Assembly: GCA_964017065.1 (NCBI GenBank)
Contig: OZ024786.1
Coordinates: 14,892,940 to 14,956,939 of the forward strand
DNA: 64,000 nt
Reading direction: 5' to 3'
DNA from: Haliclona indistincta
Lineage: Eukaryota > Porifera > Demospongiae > Haplosclerida > Chalinidae
Each line of letters opens with the position of its first letter. Positions within the stretch are counted from its first letter, which is position 1. Both the position numbers and the translations under genes were made by a program. Positions 1-12,361 of the stretch are shown piece by piece. The notes beneath the pieces are model-generated. The model had not been told where the DNA came from. It searched no databases and saw nothing but the letters and a program-made list of their open reading frames with translations.

Positions 1-310
1 CTAGCTTTATATCAGCCTTTATATCGTAATTGCCTCAGTCTCTATTGGACATTTTGTATTCTATAGGTACGTGGTTGTCTAGACAATCATGTTTCTACAA
101 ACAGCTTAGCCTGTTATGCAATACTACTACAGCTTGTAGTTAAACTAACTATTCCCACAATTATTACAAAATCAGACGATTTAAACTGCATCAGCTATAT
201 CTGTGTACAAGTTTATTCATGGAGCATAAAAAGCTCATCGTAAACAACTATATTTCTTGTTTATTACAACTGTGACTCCAAGGAAAAAATTTAATTTTGG
301 TACATTACTT

Positions 311-560
311 GAGAAGAGCCTCTATTATAAGAAGAGCCTTTATTATAAGAAGAGCCTTTATTATAAGAAGAGCCTTTATTATAAGAAGAGCCTTTATTAT
401 AAGAAGAGCCTTTATTATAAGAAGAGCCTTTATTATAAGAAGAGCCTTTATTATAAGAAGAGCCTTTATTATAAGAAGAGCCTTTATTATAAGAAGAGCC
501 TTTATTATAAGAAGAGCCTTTATTATAAGAAGAGCCTTTATTATAAGAAGAGCCTTTATA
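311..560. repeat. 18-bp minisatellite, about 14 copies
   Basis: Tandem repeat of an 18-bp unit (agaagagcctttattata) that is almost perfect across about 14 copies. The paralogous positions in other units hold only one to three copies (about 26814, 42494 and 52141). Because 18 is a multiple of three, it creates open frames on both strands (for example a KSLYYK repeat), which I treat as artefacts of the repeat. Confidence 0.95.
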
Positions 561-2079
561 ACCTGCTATGGGATGAGCTATATTATTGTGCATGCAGTAT
601 TGTTGTCATCATTATTTCTAGAACTCTTTAATGTGATGTGAATAACAATGTTCTTACTATAATTAGGTGAAGGTACTATACCAGGTCTTAGACCAATTAA
701 GTTAACTGATCAGAAGGACATGCAGCAGAGCATAATCTGTATAAAGCAGAGGTCAGCTCTTGATGCTCTCCTTGTCGTCCTTGACTGAGTTCCGATCATG
801 CGGTGCAAATTCATGTGTCCTGTATTTTTAGTCATGCCGTATATGAACGCACAAAGCATAACTTCCAAATTAATGTCTGGCTCATCTCTTTGTTCAGGGG
901 AATTTCCCTGTAAATACACTATGTTGATTGTAATTAATGCCTGGCTCAGCTAATGTTGATCACACATCTATCATGATTATAAACACACAGACACAAATTA
1001 ATTAATGAACACTTTTATACACTTACTGCTGCATGACATAACTTTTTTGCAATATCAAACGTTGAAATAATGCTACTAATAAAAGTGTTGTTATTTTGAC
1101 ATGATGGATGATGATAATGCATAATTATACTATAGTTATACTAGCTAGAGCATGACAAGCTAGGTCAGCAATTTACAAGCAAAAATTCCCATAGTAAATT
1201 ATTGTGCGAATATTGTTGGGTTTGGTTAAGGTCACACGATTCCTCTACTCAGCATCGTCAGGCCTTTGTCGGCCCTGATTAAGAATACATAATCACTACT
1301 CATGCTCCGTTGAGCTTGTATAACCTCCCTTTGTTGGGTCCGTCTGAAAATATTCGCTGCCACAGTATCATGTAGCTAAGAGTAGGGAAAGTACATGCAA
1401 TCCTACATATAGTATATACTTAAGATAATGGGATGAGGCGACTAATGTATGTATGTGTAGGCTCTAGATCAATATTCATCTATGCAGCAATGATGTCACA
1501 CATAATGGAGACATGCACATGAGTGCTTCTATAGCGTAGAAGAGGAAGTTTGTGGTTAGCAATTATACACTTTTGATACAAATGTTGTGATAAGAAGTTA
1601 GTAAGTGCTATAGACTGCACAATACAAATAAGAGCTGGGTGGACAATAACCTAGTTCCCACGAGGAGACCGATATAGTTCATCAATTAATATTCATTTCT
1701 TATCATAGCTGATATATATTTTAGATTTCACTAAGTTGATTCGTTAATCACAGCATGTTTCAAAGCTCTTGTTGCCCAATCTCTTTGGTCACGTGTACAT
1801 TCATCAGCTTGATTGGTCAATGTCATACTTCCGTTTCTGACCGAACAAAATTAAATTAGTGGTAATAATTAAATCAATCATGAATACTCTCAAGGAAGAG
1901 TTGTGAATATCATTATCACCTAAAGTGACGTATACAATGGATAAAGAAGGGCAACAGCATGGATATTCCAAAATTAGCTTATTAATTTATCTTTTTAATA
2001 GTACAATGAGGTAATCCCAATAGCAGAGCTAATATTAAGGGACACCTAAAAACCAGAGCAAATCTGTAAAGATGCAATT

Positions 2080-2580
2080 GCATGTGTGAGACACACTTAG
2101 GCATACAGTAATCGTGCGTGTCTGTCCAGAGACACGTTAATAGCTCGAACTTGATGGTCTTAGATTTTTGAGTTAAAGCTTTGTTCGTGAGTTATGGCGT
2201 GATTTGCTTACTTTGTTTCCGGCGTTGCTGGCAATTTGGACTTCTCCAAAGGCAAAGCTGTCCACAGTTGACTGCTTAGAAATTGATAGGTTATAATTTT
2301 ACTAAAGGATAGCAGCGCAGGTCCAGAGAAATCGTGTAAGCAAGCTATGGAAGCTATCTCGCTCGTGGTATGCGTTGCTGTGCTACGCTGTGCTAAACAC
2401 TGTAGACACGCCCAGTTGAATTGTGGTTAGCACTGATTGGCTTCTGATTGCATAACTAAAGCACTGCATTGTGATTGCTGTACAGAAATCCTGTATACAT
2501 GCATCTGCAGTTGCTGTGTTTGTGGAATGGTGGATAGTGTCATTCCACCGAGGCATCGGCACCTTAGGTGCTTTTTTTTT
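2080..2580 (+). repeat. CCTCGGTGG interspersed repeat, 5'-truncated copy
   Basis: Member of a family of about 0.55-0.75 kb. The full 5' end has a hairpin (atgcctcggtgg ... ccacgaggcat) followed by acagtaatcgtgcgtgtctg. The 3' end reads ccaccgaggcatc, then a short hairpin (caccttaggtgc) and a T run. This copy begins inside the 5' part (aggcatacagtaatcg) and keeps the complete 3' end. Other copies are at 4285-5006 (inverted), 39830-40397 and, diverged, 60533-61660. Confidence 0.7.
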
Positions 2581-4284
2581 TCACCTTCATTGTAATTATA
2601 GAGTATTGAAAGGATGTAAAACAATAACACTAAAATTCTATTACCTGCATGTATTGTACCTTGTGCAATAATTTATTATGATAAATAGTGAACTGTGTGA
2701 AGGAATGACATGTCTACATGAATCTTACGTATGGTCACATGGAATGAGTACGCGCACTTGAAGTAAAAACACCTGAAGCAAGTACATGCTGATATCATCA
2801 ACTAGTATCGTACACATAATAGAGGAGTCTAAACAGTGCAGTATGTTGTGGGTTCTAGCATAGCAACGTGAACTGGTTCCACGGGCAAGAAGGATTTAGC
2901 AACAAAAAGGATTTAAACTCTCAATAAGGAAAGCAGCCTATCATCTAGCATTCTATAATACACACGGTCAGTTGAAATTGCTAGCTGAGCTCAAGATACT
3001 GTAGCTAAAGCTCATTAGAGCTCACCAGTAAACTCAGGCTATTATTTTCCAATAAATCATACACAGCCAATTAGCCTTGACTAACTTTGGACAAATAACA
3101 ATATTGATATGGAAGCCAATTTATTAGTAGTATATAAACATCACCATGACAACAACTTATACTATGCAGCAGAGTAGCCGGGACCCACCTAGATTTCTGC
3201 CTTAAAATTGTTCAGTGTTAGCTGCACACACAAACAAAATTCCGTTAGAAAGATTTAAAAACTGCAATAATTTATTACTGAACATAATATACAGGGATCT
3301 CACTAGCCTAGGCAGTCTTTTGAATGGGTCACTCCTTTTGGTTTTTCTAAGATCCATTTGGTTTAGAATTCAAATCACATTTTGCTAAGTAGGTGTTTTT
3401 ATAAAATAATTTTATACTGCAAAATTTTGAATTTTTTATTGTGGAACTGTAGTGATGTCATACAACTTGACATAGCATCTAGCTAAGGAATGACTACTGG
3501 CAATGACCAGCAGGAAACATGGCTATACACATGTAGACCCCTAACTGCACTGATTTGTGTAATTGTTATGTGGTATTGCATAACAGGAAGCATTTCTTTA
3601 CTATAATAGCTATTACCCTGCACGCCGGATTGCGACAAAACTTGTTTGATTGTCTCTGACAGGAAATTGCAGACAATGGCTGCAATCCCACCTTGACTGA
3701 AATAGCTGAGCTAGTATGCCTACAGCATCTTGCCTGTAGCTATAGGCTTGTTGATGATATCCTGTCATAGACCAGACAACAAGGTGGAAACATATAGTCC
3801 AGTGAACAAATGGTTCATAGCTTCACATACTTAATATATGATGTGAGGAACATATATCCATTGTGTCACATCCAACATGAATTATCATGCAACACTGGCT
3901 ACATGTGATCACACACTGCTCTAGCTACTGGTATACCAGCGAGCCCACATGTACAATCTATGTTGAGCATGCATCCTAATAATTATATATTATGTATACA
4001 AGTCATACTGAGTATAATACGCATTAGTGCTCGCAAGCAATAAATATGTAGACATTTATGAAACATAATATTATTATAAAAATATATATATATAATATGT
4101 ATATTCCACTGCAGGACCGTGCAACTCTTTTCCTCAGCACCAAAAAGGATGAGCGGTATAATTTATTATCAAATTAAATTTTGATCAGATCATTATAATT
4201 ATTCAAAAAGGTTTTGTGTAACAATAAACACTTTTGGAGAAAAAAATAACACATAAAACACATCTGGCATTACTAAATTTAATG

Positions 4285-5006
4285 AAGCACCTAAGGTGCA
4301 GATGCCTCGGTGGAATGACTCAATATCCACAAACACAACTATCCACTATTCCACAAACACAGCAACTGCAGATGCATGTATACAGTATTTCTGCATAGCA
4401 ATCACAATGCAGTGCTTTAGTTATGCAATCAGAAGCCAATCAGTGCTAACCACAATTTAACTGGGCGTGTCTACAGTGTTTAGCACAGCAGTCACACACA
4501 TACCACGAGCGAGATAGCTTCCATAGCTTGCTTACACAATTTCTCTGGACCTGCGTTGCTATCCTGTAGTAAAATTCTAACCTATCAGCTTCTGGGTAGT
4601 CAACTGTGGACAGCCTTGCCTTTGGAGAAGTCCAGATCGCCAGCAACGGTAAACAAAGTGAGCAAATAGCGCCATAACTCACGAACTAAGCTTCATATAA
4701 AGTATTCACATGTTCAAAAGCGAGATAACACCGTGTTCTACTGGCATTGCTAGTTTCAGAGCTTAACTTTTAACGAGCGCTACAAAACTGAACCAACCGC
4801 GAGCAATTCACACGGTAACTTACGCACTAAGCTTTGAAATCAAACTTCTGAAAATTCAAATCCGAGCAAGTATCGATTTCTACTCGTGTTGCTTGTTTCA
4901 GCGATTAGTTTTCAGCGAGCTACGAGAAATCGTTGCGACAGACAGACTGACTGACTGACTGACACCACGACTACTGTATGCCTCGTGGCTCCGCCCACCG
5001 AGGCAT
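4285..5006 (-). repeat. CCTCGGTGG interspersed repeat, full-length inverted copy
   Basis: Inverted copy of the same family: it opens with gcacctaaggtgcagatgcctcgg and closes with ctgtatgcctcgtggctccgcccaccgaggcat. It lies just downstream of pseudogene A1 and carries a short (gact)n run near 4942-4963. No coding potential is evident. The T-run next to the hairpin at one end could mean retroposition, but no autonomous partner is visible. Confidence 0.7.
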
Positions 5007-5021
5007 AATGAGTAGAGTTTG

Positions 5022-6063
5022 TCATCTTTTACTATTTCTAGATCTGCTATGATAGTGACTAGGAGTAATTATAAGTCCACATGCGCTGCTATCACATGCA
5101 ATACCAGAGTCAGTCGATGAGAGTGGTATGTCCTCCGGATCGTCCGAGAGAGGGAGCACATTTTCCAGCAAGTGTTCATGACCGAGGTGCACGTCTGATT
5201 CTTCGTTCATTGATCTCTCTAGAGCTCGTCTGAATCTCTGATAGCAGGCCAGGCATGTAGACTCCATTGCATCCACGAGAGAGACGATGCATGCAGTATT
5301 GTCTGCTGGTCTGGTATGGTTGCAGCAACTGTTTGCAGACAGCGAGCGTTATGAGTCGCTCGGACACGAGGTAGAGACAAAGCTGGTTAAGATTAACTCT
5401 TTAGTGACTGAATTATTTTGACGAAAATTCGGCTTGCTCTAAACTGACAGTTTGTCTTGCGATTTCTACAACATGCATTACGCTAGCTGTTCCAAACTAG
5501 CACTGTTTTTTCCTGGCATGTCAAAGTTTACGACCATGTACTAAACTCTGAGTTGGCCACTCCCAATTCGGAACTGAAGCCACTTAAGTGCTGCGACCTC
5601 GTCATTTTTCAGCCAATTTTGGTCTTCGTTTAGCCCTGGTGACTGATACAAAAACCTGGTGGTGTCCAGGTGAGCAAACAGCATAGTTTAGACCATATTC
5701 TATGCCCAAGTATGCATTTCCGGGCATCCTGAAGCCCCAAAAATGCCGAAAGCGGCGAGGGGCTCCGCCCCTTCGAACCCCGGGTTAAAGGGGGGACACC
5801 CCCCTTTAAAAATCCCCCCATTCTATACATTTTAGTGGGGAGGGCGCGGCGAAAAACAGTGGGTTTTTTCAGTTAAAGTTAGCTTTTGCAATTAAACTTT
5901 ATTTGACCTTTCTAGAGCACTTTTCACACTATTTATGACATCTACAGTAGGTGGAGTCAATTATGACGGCTAAATCCGCTATTGGCCCTAAAGGGTTAAT
6001 GTATCGCACTAGCTCAGGAAGATAGCGAAGGAGAGTAGTCGCCATGTCGGTCGGATCTTTCAT
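5022..6063 (-). pseudogene. A1: CARD-only gene, broken by piggyBac-like insertion and frameshift
   Basis: Paralogue of A2-A5. The N-terminal part (MKDPTDMATTLLRYLPELV..., start codon 6061-6063) reads down to about 5998. A 599-bp insertion (5397-5995) then interrupts the CARD coding sequence right after the first helix. Below the insertion the CARD resumes (SERLITLAVCKQLLQPYQTS) but a 4-bp duplication (gcat, near 5288) shifts the frame. The rest (ALERSMNEESDVHLGHEHLLENVL... then STDSGIACDSSACGL and the basic end RSRNSKR) is readable in the next frame. Two independent lesions make a functional product unlikely. The family role is described under A3. Confidence 0.85.
5397..5995. mobile_element. 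piggyBac-like non-autonomous element (599 bp, TTAA target)
   Basis: The insertion is flanked by TTAA at 5393-5396 and 5996-5999. Intact paralogues have a single TTAA (gattaatgtatcgc) at this place. The termini are imperfect inverted repeats: ctctttagtg on the left and, reversed, ccctttaggg on the right. TTAA targeting and a CCCTTT-type end are typical of piggyBac superfamily MITEs. The interior has a GC-rich patch (about 5755-5830) and no transposase. Confidence 0.85.
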
Positions 6064-6400
6064 TGACCACCACGCTGCTACAGTATCATGCATCTGCAAA
6101 CAGAGCGATCTCCGCCTTATATACAGTTGTGGTACTAAGAGGGGATTCCCCATACACACCTATCGCTGTTTGCGTGGGCGAGCTGAACTGACGCCTGCAG
6201 CACACCGCCGGCTGATATATACTAGTACATGATCACATGCTTTTTAAATAGAATGACTAATAAAGAATGCACACTACTCGCATGACTGATCTGAATTAAC
6301 TTGAAACACTGTCTACTTGATAGATCCTGGCAGCCCATTTCTTCTTTATAGAATATAATCACTTAATATGGTATGATGTGATGACATAATTATTTTGATA

Positions 6401-6875
6401 ACTCAGCCAGTTGGTAGTCTTTCTGCTCAGTGCATCTAGTAGTTTCAAACACATTTTCTCCTCAGCTTAGCTGGTTTTATCAGCTTTGCTGGTTTTATCA
6501 ACTTTGCTGATAAAAACTATTAGTTTTGATAGTGCATCTTTGCATCGCTACAAAGCATGGTGACGTGCAGCTGTGGATGAAGTAGCTGCCTAATGGTGTC
6601 TAGACACACCTGCATTGTCTTAGGCTCCGCTCCAAGCCCACTTAGAGCTGGTCAAGTGAGCTTGGAGCGGAGCCTAAGACAATGCAGGTGTGTCTAGACA
6701 CCATTAGGCAGCTACTTCATCCACAGCTGCACGTCACCATGCTTTGTAGCGGTGCAAAGATGCACTATCAAAACTTAGTTTTATCAGCAAAGTTGATGAA
6801 ACCAGCAAAGCTGAGGAGAAAATGTGTTTAAAACTACTAGATGCACTGAGCTTAAATACTACCAACTGGCTGAGT
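6401..6875. repeat. Long palindrome, arms about 220-240 bp
   Basis: The left arm (about 6401-6643) and right arm (about 6654-6875) are inverted copies separated by about 10 bp. Both carry actcagccagttgg, the cagcaaagctgagga segment, tttgtagcggtgcaaagatg and tgcaggtgtgtctagacacc. Units 3, 5 and 6 (about 34400, 56400, 63600) have only one arm, so this is an inverted duplication specific to unit 1. Confidence 0.9.
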
Positions 6876-8106
6876 ATATGAGGTGATGCACATTGCTATT
6901 GGTTGGTATAGTTTGCTTATCACATTCCACATTATAAAACCACAAGCTATTCTTGTCAACACAGCTGCATTAATAATCGTTGGTATGGACCTTAAAATAA
7001 GCAGTAAATGTAATTATATGGTATTGTAATTAAGTTTTTTACAAGAGATGTAAGTGCTAACATCATTAAGTTCACACACAAATTTTGAGCATGGAAGCTG
7101 CAAGAATCAATTAGATAGGAACAGTTGCCTGCACACTAATAGTCCACATTGATAGTGGGCTGATATGACTACAGCCAGGCTAGCTACAGATGCAATGTTT
7201 ACAAGACCAGCTGTGATGAGCTGTTACTATTAAATCTACTTAGACTAACAAAGTCCCATGAGGTGAACCAGTTCATACAAGGAGAATAGGCTTGAACCAA
7301 CAATTAGGAGTTGGCTACAGTAGTAGCACCCATCACATGATTACACCATGTCAGCTCTCCATGCAACCCTAGCACATTCATTTTCCAATATTCACATTTG
7401 CACACATCCACATGATTTGTATTGCACGAGACAAAAATTAATAAAACACGTGCAACAATGTCAATAAATGCATGTGTATATCATGTGTATTGGAAATGCA
7501 TAAACCAATTACACTATACCAATTGCGCTCCATGTGGTCTGCACATGTATTTTTGCTATGTGTTATCTCAGAAGTTGCTAGCGCTGAGCTTGCACTCATA
7601 TCCTGTCAAAATACACATTCTAATGGAAAGTGATTCAGTTATCCATTAGCCCAACACTGTGAACTTCACGATTTGTGATATGTTAACACCGTAAAATGTC
7701 GGCAAAAATAACCATAAAAATTATAGCTATTATAACTGCATATATAGTGCAACATTTACATATCCCCAACAATCACACTACCATTGAATCAGTACAGCTA
7801 GCATGCACCGGCCGGGCTGAGTGCATGGCCGGATGATTTCAAACAAAAATGGTAATAATTTTTATTGAAAGCATGCTACATGCACATGACAATAGATAGG
7901 TAGAGATTGCCATAAACTGGCACATGGCATTGTTAATAAATTGACCAAAATAGTGCAGTAGACTGGATAGCAGCATGCAATATAGTAGATCCTTTCAAAA
8001 ATTAATTTTATGAATTGAAATCTGGTCAGATATAGTTACAAAAATTTAAGGGTTAGAACTGAGAAATTAACATTCACTAATAAAATTTTGATTATTAGTT
8101 TTATAT

Positions 8107-8112
8107 TTTATT
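8107..8112 (-). promoter_or_regulatory. Candidate poly(A) signal of B1
   Basis: AATAAA on the minus strand, 8 bp after the B1 stop codon (8120-8122). In B3 and B4 the equivalent AATAAA falls within the last codons because of small indels, so it may not be the signal used there. Confidence 0.4.
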
Positions 8113-8119
8113 TTTTGAG

Positions 8120-8518
8120 TCACTGTACTTCAATTGAAGAAGGTAGTTCACAGCTGCTGCTATCCCATGCAATGCCAGAGTCAGTAGAGCAGAGCAACAT
8201 GTCCGCTGCATCCGGTGGTTCGTCAAGGAGAGGGAGCACGTGTTCCAGCAGGTACTCGTGCCCGAGGTGCACGTCTGATTCTTCATTCATTGTTCTCTCC
8301 AGAGTTCGTCTGAATCTCTGATAGCATGCAGGGCCTGTGGTCTCCATTGCATCTACGAGAGAGACGATGCAGTACTGTCTGCTGGTCTGGTGTGGTTGCA
8401 GCAACTGTTTGCAGACAGCGAGCGTTATGAGTCGCTCGGACACGAGGTAGGGACAAAGCTGGTTAAGATTAATGTATCGCACTAGCTCAGGAAGATAGCG
8501 ATGGAGAGTAGTCGCCAT
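8120..8518 (-). CDS. B1: CARD-only protein, 132 aa
   Basis: Intact single-exon frame. Residues about 5-98 form a CARD-type death-fold domain: LPELVRYINLNQLCPYLVSE (helices 1-2), RLITLAVCKQLL, TSRQYCIVSLVDAME, then GPACYQRFRRTLE and HLGHEYLLEHVLPLL. The order and the G-P-x-x-Y/F-x-x-F pattern before the last helices match the CARD family (caspase, NOD and RIPK2 CARDs). The tail is acidic (LLDEPPDAADM) and ends with CSTDSGIAWDSSSCELPSS. There is no kinase, NACHT, caspase or TM region, so it is CARD-only. I chose ATG at 8516-8518 (MATTLHRY) because it is conserved in B1-B4; upstream in-frame codons lack an ATG. A TATA-like box lies about 60 bp upstream. By family knowledge, CARDs make homotypic contacts in cytosolic apoptosis or immune signalling complexes; an adaptor or decoy role is inference. 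Confidence 0.8.
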   Translation of the reverse strand: MATTLHRYLPELVRYINLNQLCPYLVSERLITLAVCKQLLQPHQTSRQYCIVSLVDAMETTGPACYQRFRRTLERTMNEESDVHLGHEYLLEHVLPLLDEPPDAADMLLCSTDSGIAWDSSSCELPSSIEVQ

Positions 8519-8580
8519 GACTGACAGCAACTAGAATACCATCTGCAGACTGAATGCAACTTCGCGTGGACAGCTACGTA

Positions 8581-8587
8581 CTTTATA
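8581..8587 (-). promoter_or_regulatory. TATA box of B1
   Basis: TATAAAG on the minus strand, about 63 bp upstream of the B1 ATG. It is conserved at the same position in B3 (39413-39419) and altered to CATAAAG in B2 and B4. Confidence 0.5.
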
Positions 8588-11500
8588 GAGCTATGTTAAG
8601 GGGATTCCCATCACGGCGGCAATAATATTTTTTAAATTCAAATTTCCGCGGGCTAACGTGACATGACGTTGTCAAAGAATTTACACTAATTATGCAGTGA
8701 TGCATGGCAACGGTCCCATTGTCATGATATCATGACATAAACCTTATTAGCAAGCTTCTAAACAAAATTAATTACAATGCACAATAATTATCAAACATAA
8801 ACAATGCGTGACATGGTTGCCGGCATCTTTGTAATTCAAGTAGTTCCGAAGAAATTTAGAATAGAGCTGAAATAATTAGACAAAGGTTGCTGGTTGCCAG
8901 GCACATACACACAATGTTATGATGCACTCATTAGCTGGTACAAACGAAGCCATTATACCGTTAGTTATTACTTACTTATTTCACATGTAGCTACATGTAT
9001 TACACTATACTGACCTGGTGCATTATTGTTTATAAGTGACTAGCTGCATGCAAAGTGTCTAGCCATGTATGGACACAGGTATCATTGATAGTACTGCGTA
9101 GTTGATATAATCAGTAACTTTGAATTCCTTTATGCTGGCACCGATTCACGTCAGCTAAACATGTTCATTTTACTGAGCTTAGCGCCACTATTTGCAATGC
9201 GTGACATTTGCGCTAACATCTCTGAACTATTAAAAAGCAGAGAAAAATGAATACTACCATGTTGTGAGGGGCTAACTACATATACTACTAACATGGAGAC
9301 AGAATTCTAAACCATAATGAGTACAAGCAACCTATTATGGTCTATAGTGGAAGATGGGAAATAAAGTGTCATAAATTCCAGTGTTGCTATGACAACATGG
9401 AGCCTATGCCTATTATAGCCTGCTATGGGAAGTTGAGAAGAGCTATTATCGTGCATGCAGTATTGTTGTCTTCATTATTATTTTCAAGAACTCTTTAATG
9501 TGGTGTGAAACTATAACAATGTTCTTACTATAATTAGGTGAAGGTACTATACCAGGTCTTAGACCAAGTTAACTGATCAAAAGGATATGCAGCAGAGCAT
9601 AATCTGTATAAAGCAGAGGTCAGCTCTTGATGCCCTCCTTGACTGAGTTCCGATCATGCGGTGCAAATTCATGTTTCCTGTATTTTTGGTCATGCCTTAT
9701 ATGAACTCACAAAGCATAACAATAAAATTTATGTCACTAATACTGACTATATTTCATCTCTTTGTTCAGGGGAATTTCCCTGTAAATACACTATGTTGCA
9801 ATTGATTCTAATTGATGCCGGCCTGTCTCAGCTAATGTTGATCACACATCTATCATGATTGCAAACACACAGACACAAATTAATGAACACTTTTATACAC
9901 TTATCGCAGCATGACATAACTCAGGCTGTAATATCAAACGATGAAATAATGCTACTAATAAAATCATCCTTATTTTTTCGAGGCTGATGGATAATGATCA
10001 GAGACTGAATCCAATAGCTTGAGCATGACAAGCCAGGTCAGCAATTTTCCAGAAGACAAAAATTCCCAAAGTAAATGTGCCAATATTGTTGGGTTTGGTT
10101 AAGGTCACACAATCCCTCTACTCAGCATCGTCAGGCCCTGATTAAAGAATACATAATCACTACTCATGCTCCGTTGAGCTTGTATAACCTCCCTTTGTCG
10201 GGTCCGACTTAAAATATTCGCTGCCACAGTATCATGTAGCTAAGAGTAGGGAAAGTACACAATCCTAGTATAAAATTATACTTAAGACATGGGATGAGGT
10301 AGACCAATGTATGTATAAGCTCTATACAAGCTAGATCAATATGCATCTATATGCAGACAATGATGTCACACATAATGGAGACACTTGAGGTGATTCTACA
10401 GCTAAGAAGAGGTCACTTTTGAGGTTTGTAGTTAGCAATTATAAACTTTTGTTGTGATAAGAAGTTAGTAAGTGCTATAGACTGCACAATACAAATAAGA
10501 GCTGGGTGGACAATAACCTAGTTTCCACGAAGAGACTAATATAATAACCTCAATTAATATTCATTTCTTATCACAGCTGCTATATAATTTTAGATTTCAC
10601 AAAGTTGATTCAATAATCACACCATTTTTCAAAACAGGCTCTTGTTGCCCAATCTCTTTGGTCACGTGTACATTAGTCAGGTTGATTGGTCAATGACATA
10701 CTTCCGCTTGTGACCAAACAATAATGCTGGTTTGCATTCCTATGCTTTCACAAATTAAATTAGTGATAGTAATTAAATCAATCATGAATACTCTCAAGGA
10801 AGAGTTGTGAATATAATTATAACCTAAAAGTGGATAAAGAAGGGCAACCGTATGGATATTCCAAAATTAATTGGCTTATTTATTTTGGTCTTAAAATTCC
10901 AAAACCAGAGCAAATCTGTAGGGATTATTTTTCAGCATGTGTGAAAAATTTTGAGGCACAGTAATAGTGTTTCTCTACTAAACTTTTTTTCTCCTGTTAA
11001 GTCAAACAATCGATGCTGTATATAGTTGTATGCGTAAAGCTATTAACAGCTATGTTACAGTTGTTGAATTAAGCTCTTTCTCTCTCTCTCTCTATCGGTA
11101 CCTCTGAGTTAGTCACTAATACAGTCTTTTAAATCATCATCATTAATAAAAACTATATTGTAACTATATAGAGTTCATGCAACTAACTAAATGAAAGAGT
11201 GTAAAAATAACACTACTGAAAATTCTGCATGTATCGTACCTTGTGCAATATAATTATTATGATAAAATAGTGAACTATGTGAAGGAGTGACATGTCTGCA
11301 TGTCTCTTACGTATGCATGATCACATAGAATGAGTATAAATTCTTGGTACATGCACTTGTAGTAAAAACACCTCGAGCAAGTACATGCTGATATCAGCAA
11401 CTAGTATACACAATAGAGGAGTCTAAACAGTGCTGTATGTTGTGGGTTTTAGCATAGCAACGTGAACTGGTTCCACGGGCAACACTGTGAAGTTGGCAAC

Positions 11501-11697
11501 TTGATACGAGGCTGAACTATTATAGTAAATTATTAATAACTTAATCTAAGTGACAAAACATTTAGTATAATATGTACGTACAAAAGCAAAATGGTCACAT
11601 TACTATGAAAAGATCCTTAACATGATTTATTATTTTGCTCAGTAGAGGCAGACTGCATGTACGGTGATCAGACTGTGATTGTGGAATACTATTATGT

Positions 11698-12168
11698 TAA
11701 TTATAAATGCAAGAATGAAAGTTAGCAACAAATCTAGAGGCATCTACAACAACTATACAACACAAGAAAAGAGGAACATATCAATACACAGTGCACAAGC
11801 TATACAAGAGACATTGATAATAACTGGACAAGAGAGTGGAGTTTAAAGGCAAATTAAATAAAGAATTCAAAGAAAAAATATATACATTTAAATAAGACTG
11901 TGGTATATTAACAGTTCATGATCAAGTTCAAAGAGGAGCCGTCAGACATACTCACAGATCTCCACTTGGTGCAAGAACCTCGAAGACAGAGGATTGATGC
12001 ACGGGCGATAGTAAATGAAATCCTTGTCTGCACCCGGTTGATGATTGAACTATAGTTGGAGTTCCACTTGTAGGATAACTCGTCGGTGAAGTTTTGAATG
12101 AATTTTGTAGCTTCTTTGCCCAACATTCCATCAACCGAGACACAAAATGGAGTGACACAATTGAGTAT
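11698..12168 (-). pseudogene. Retroelement ORF remnant (C-terminal fragment)
   Basis: About 470 bp present in unit 2 but missing from unit 3, where gttaa joins actaac directly (near 29385). On the minus strand a frame from about 12163 to 11908 reads CVTPFCVSVDGMLGKEATKF, then KWNSNYSSIINRVQTRISFT and LCLRGSCTKWRS. This resembles the conserved C-terminal segment (pattern VSVDGxLGxEA ... KW ... SFxxxRA ... LCxRGSxTKWRS) that I recall from reverse-transcriptase ORFs abundant in sponge and cnidarian genomes. No RT catalytic region is present, so it is a dead fragment. The family assignment is from memory of the pattern. Confidence 0.5.
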
Positions 12169-12361
12169 ATTAAACTAACACTATGAGAACTATACTAATT
12201 AAACAAGCGATAAACAACAACAAAAAGGATTCAAACTCTCAATAAGGAAGCAGCCAATCATCAAGCATTCAATATACAGGGTCAGTTGCAATTACTAGCT
12301 CAGCTCAAGATACCGTAGCTAAAGCTCATTAGAGCTATCCACTGAGTAAACTGAGACTATC

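Larger units (their letters stand above)
1..9418. repeat. Segmental duplication unit 1 (A1 + B1)
   Basis: First copy of the tandem unit. It starts with sequence that recurs near 26.5, 42.2 and 51.9 kb (marker gcagtctctattggacatt at those sites) and ends where the sequence jumps, near 9418, back into the region after the minisatellite (tgctatgggaagagctatt). It contains an expanded minisatellite, two copies of a CCTCGGTGG repeat, the broken CARD gene A1, a palindrome and the intact CARD gene B1. Outside these listed features (about 561-2079, 2581-4284, 6064-6400, 6876-8105 and 8590-9418) I see only AT-rich noncoding DNA paralogous to the other units. Confidence 0.8.

Noticed and set aside
257..641. 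Repetitive open frames on both strands over the 18-bp repeat
   Set aside because: An 18-bp unit without stops is open in several frames at once; the translated repeats are products of the minisatellite, and the paralogous units lack it.
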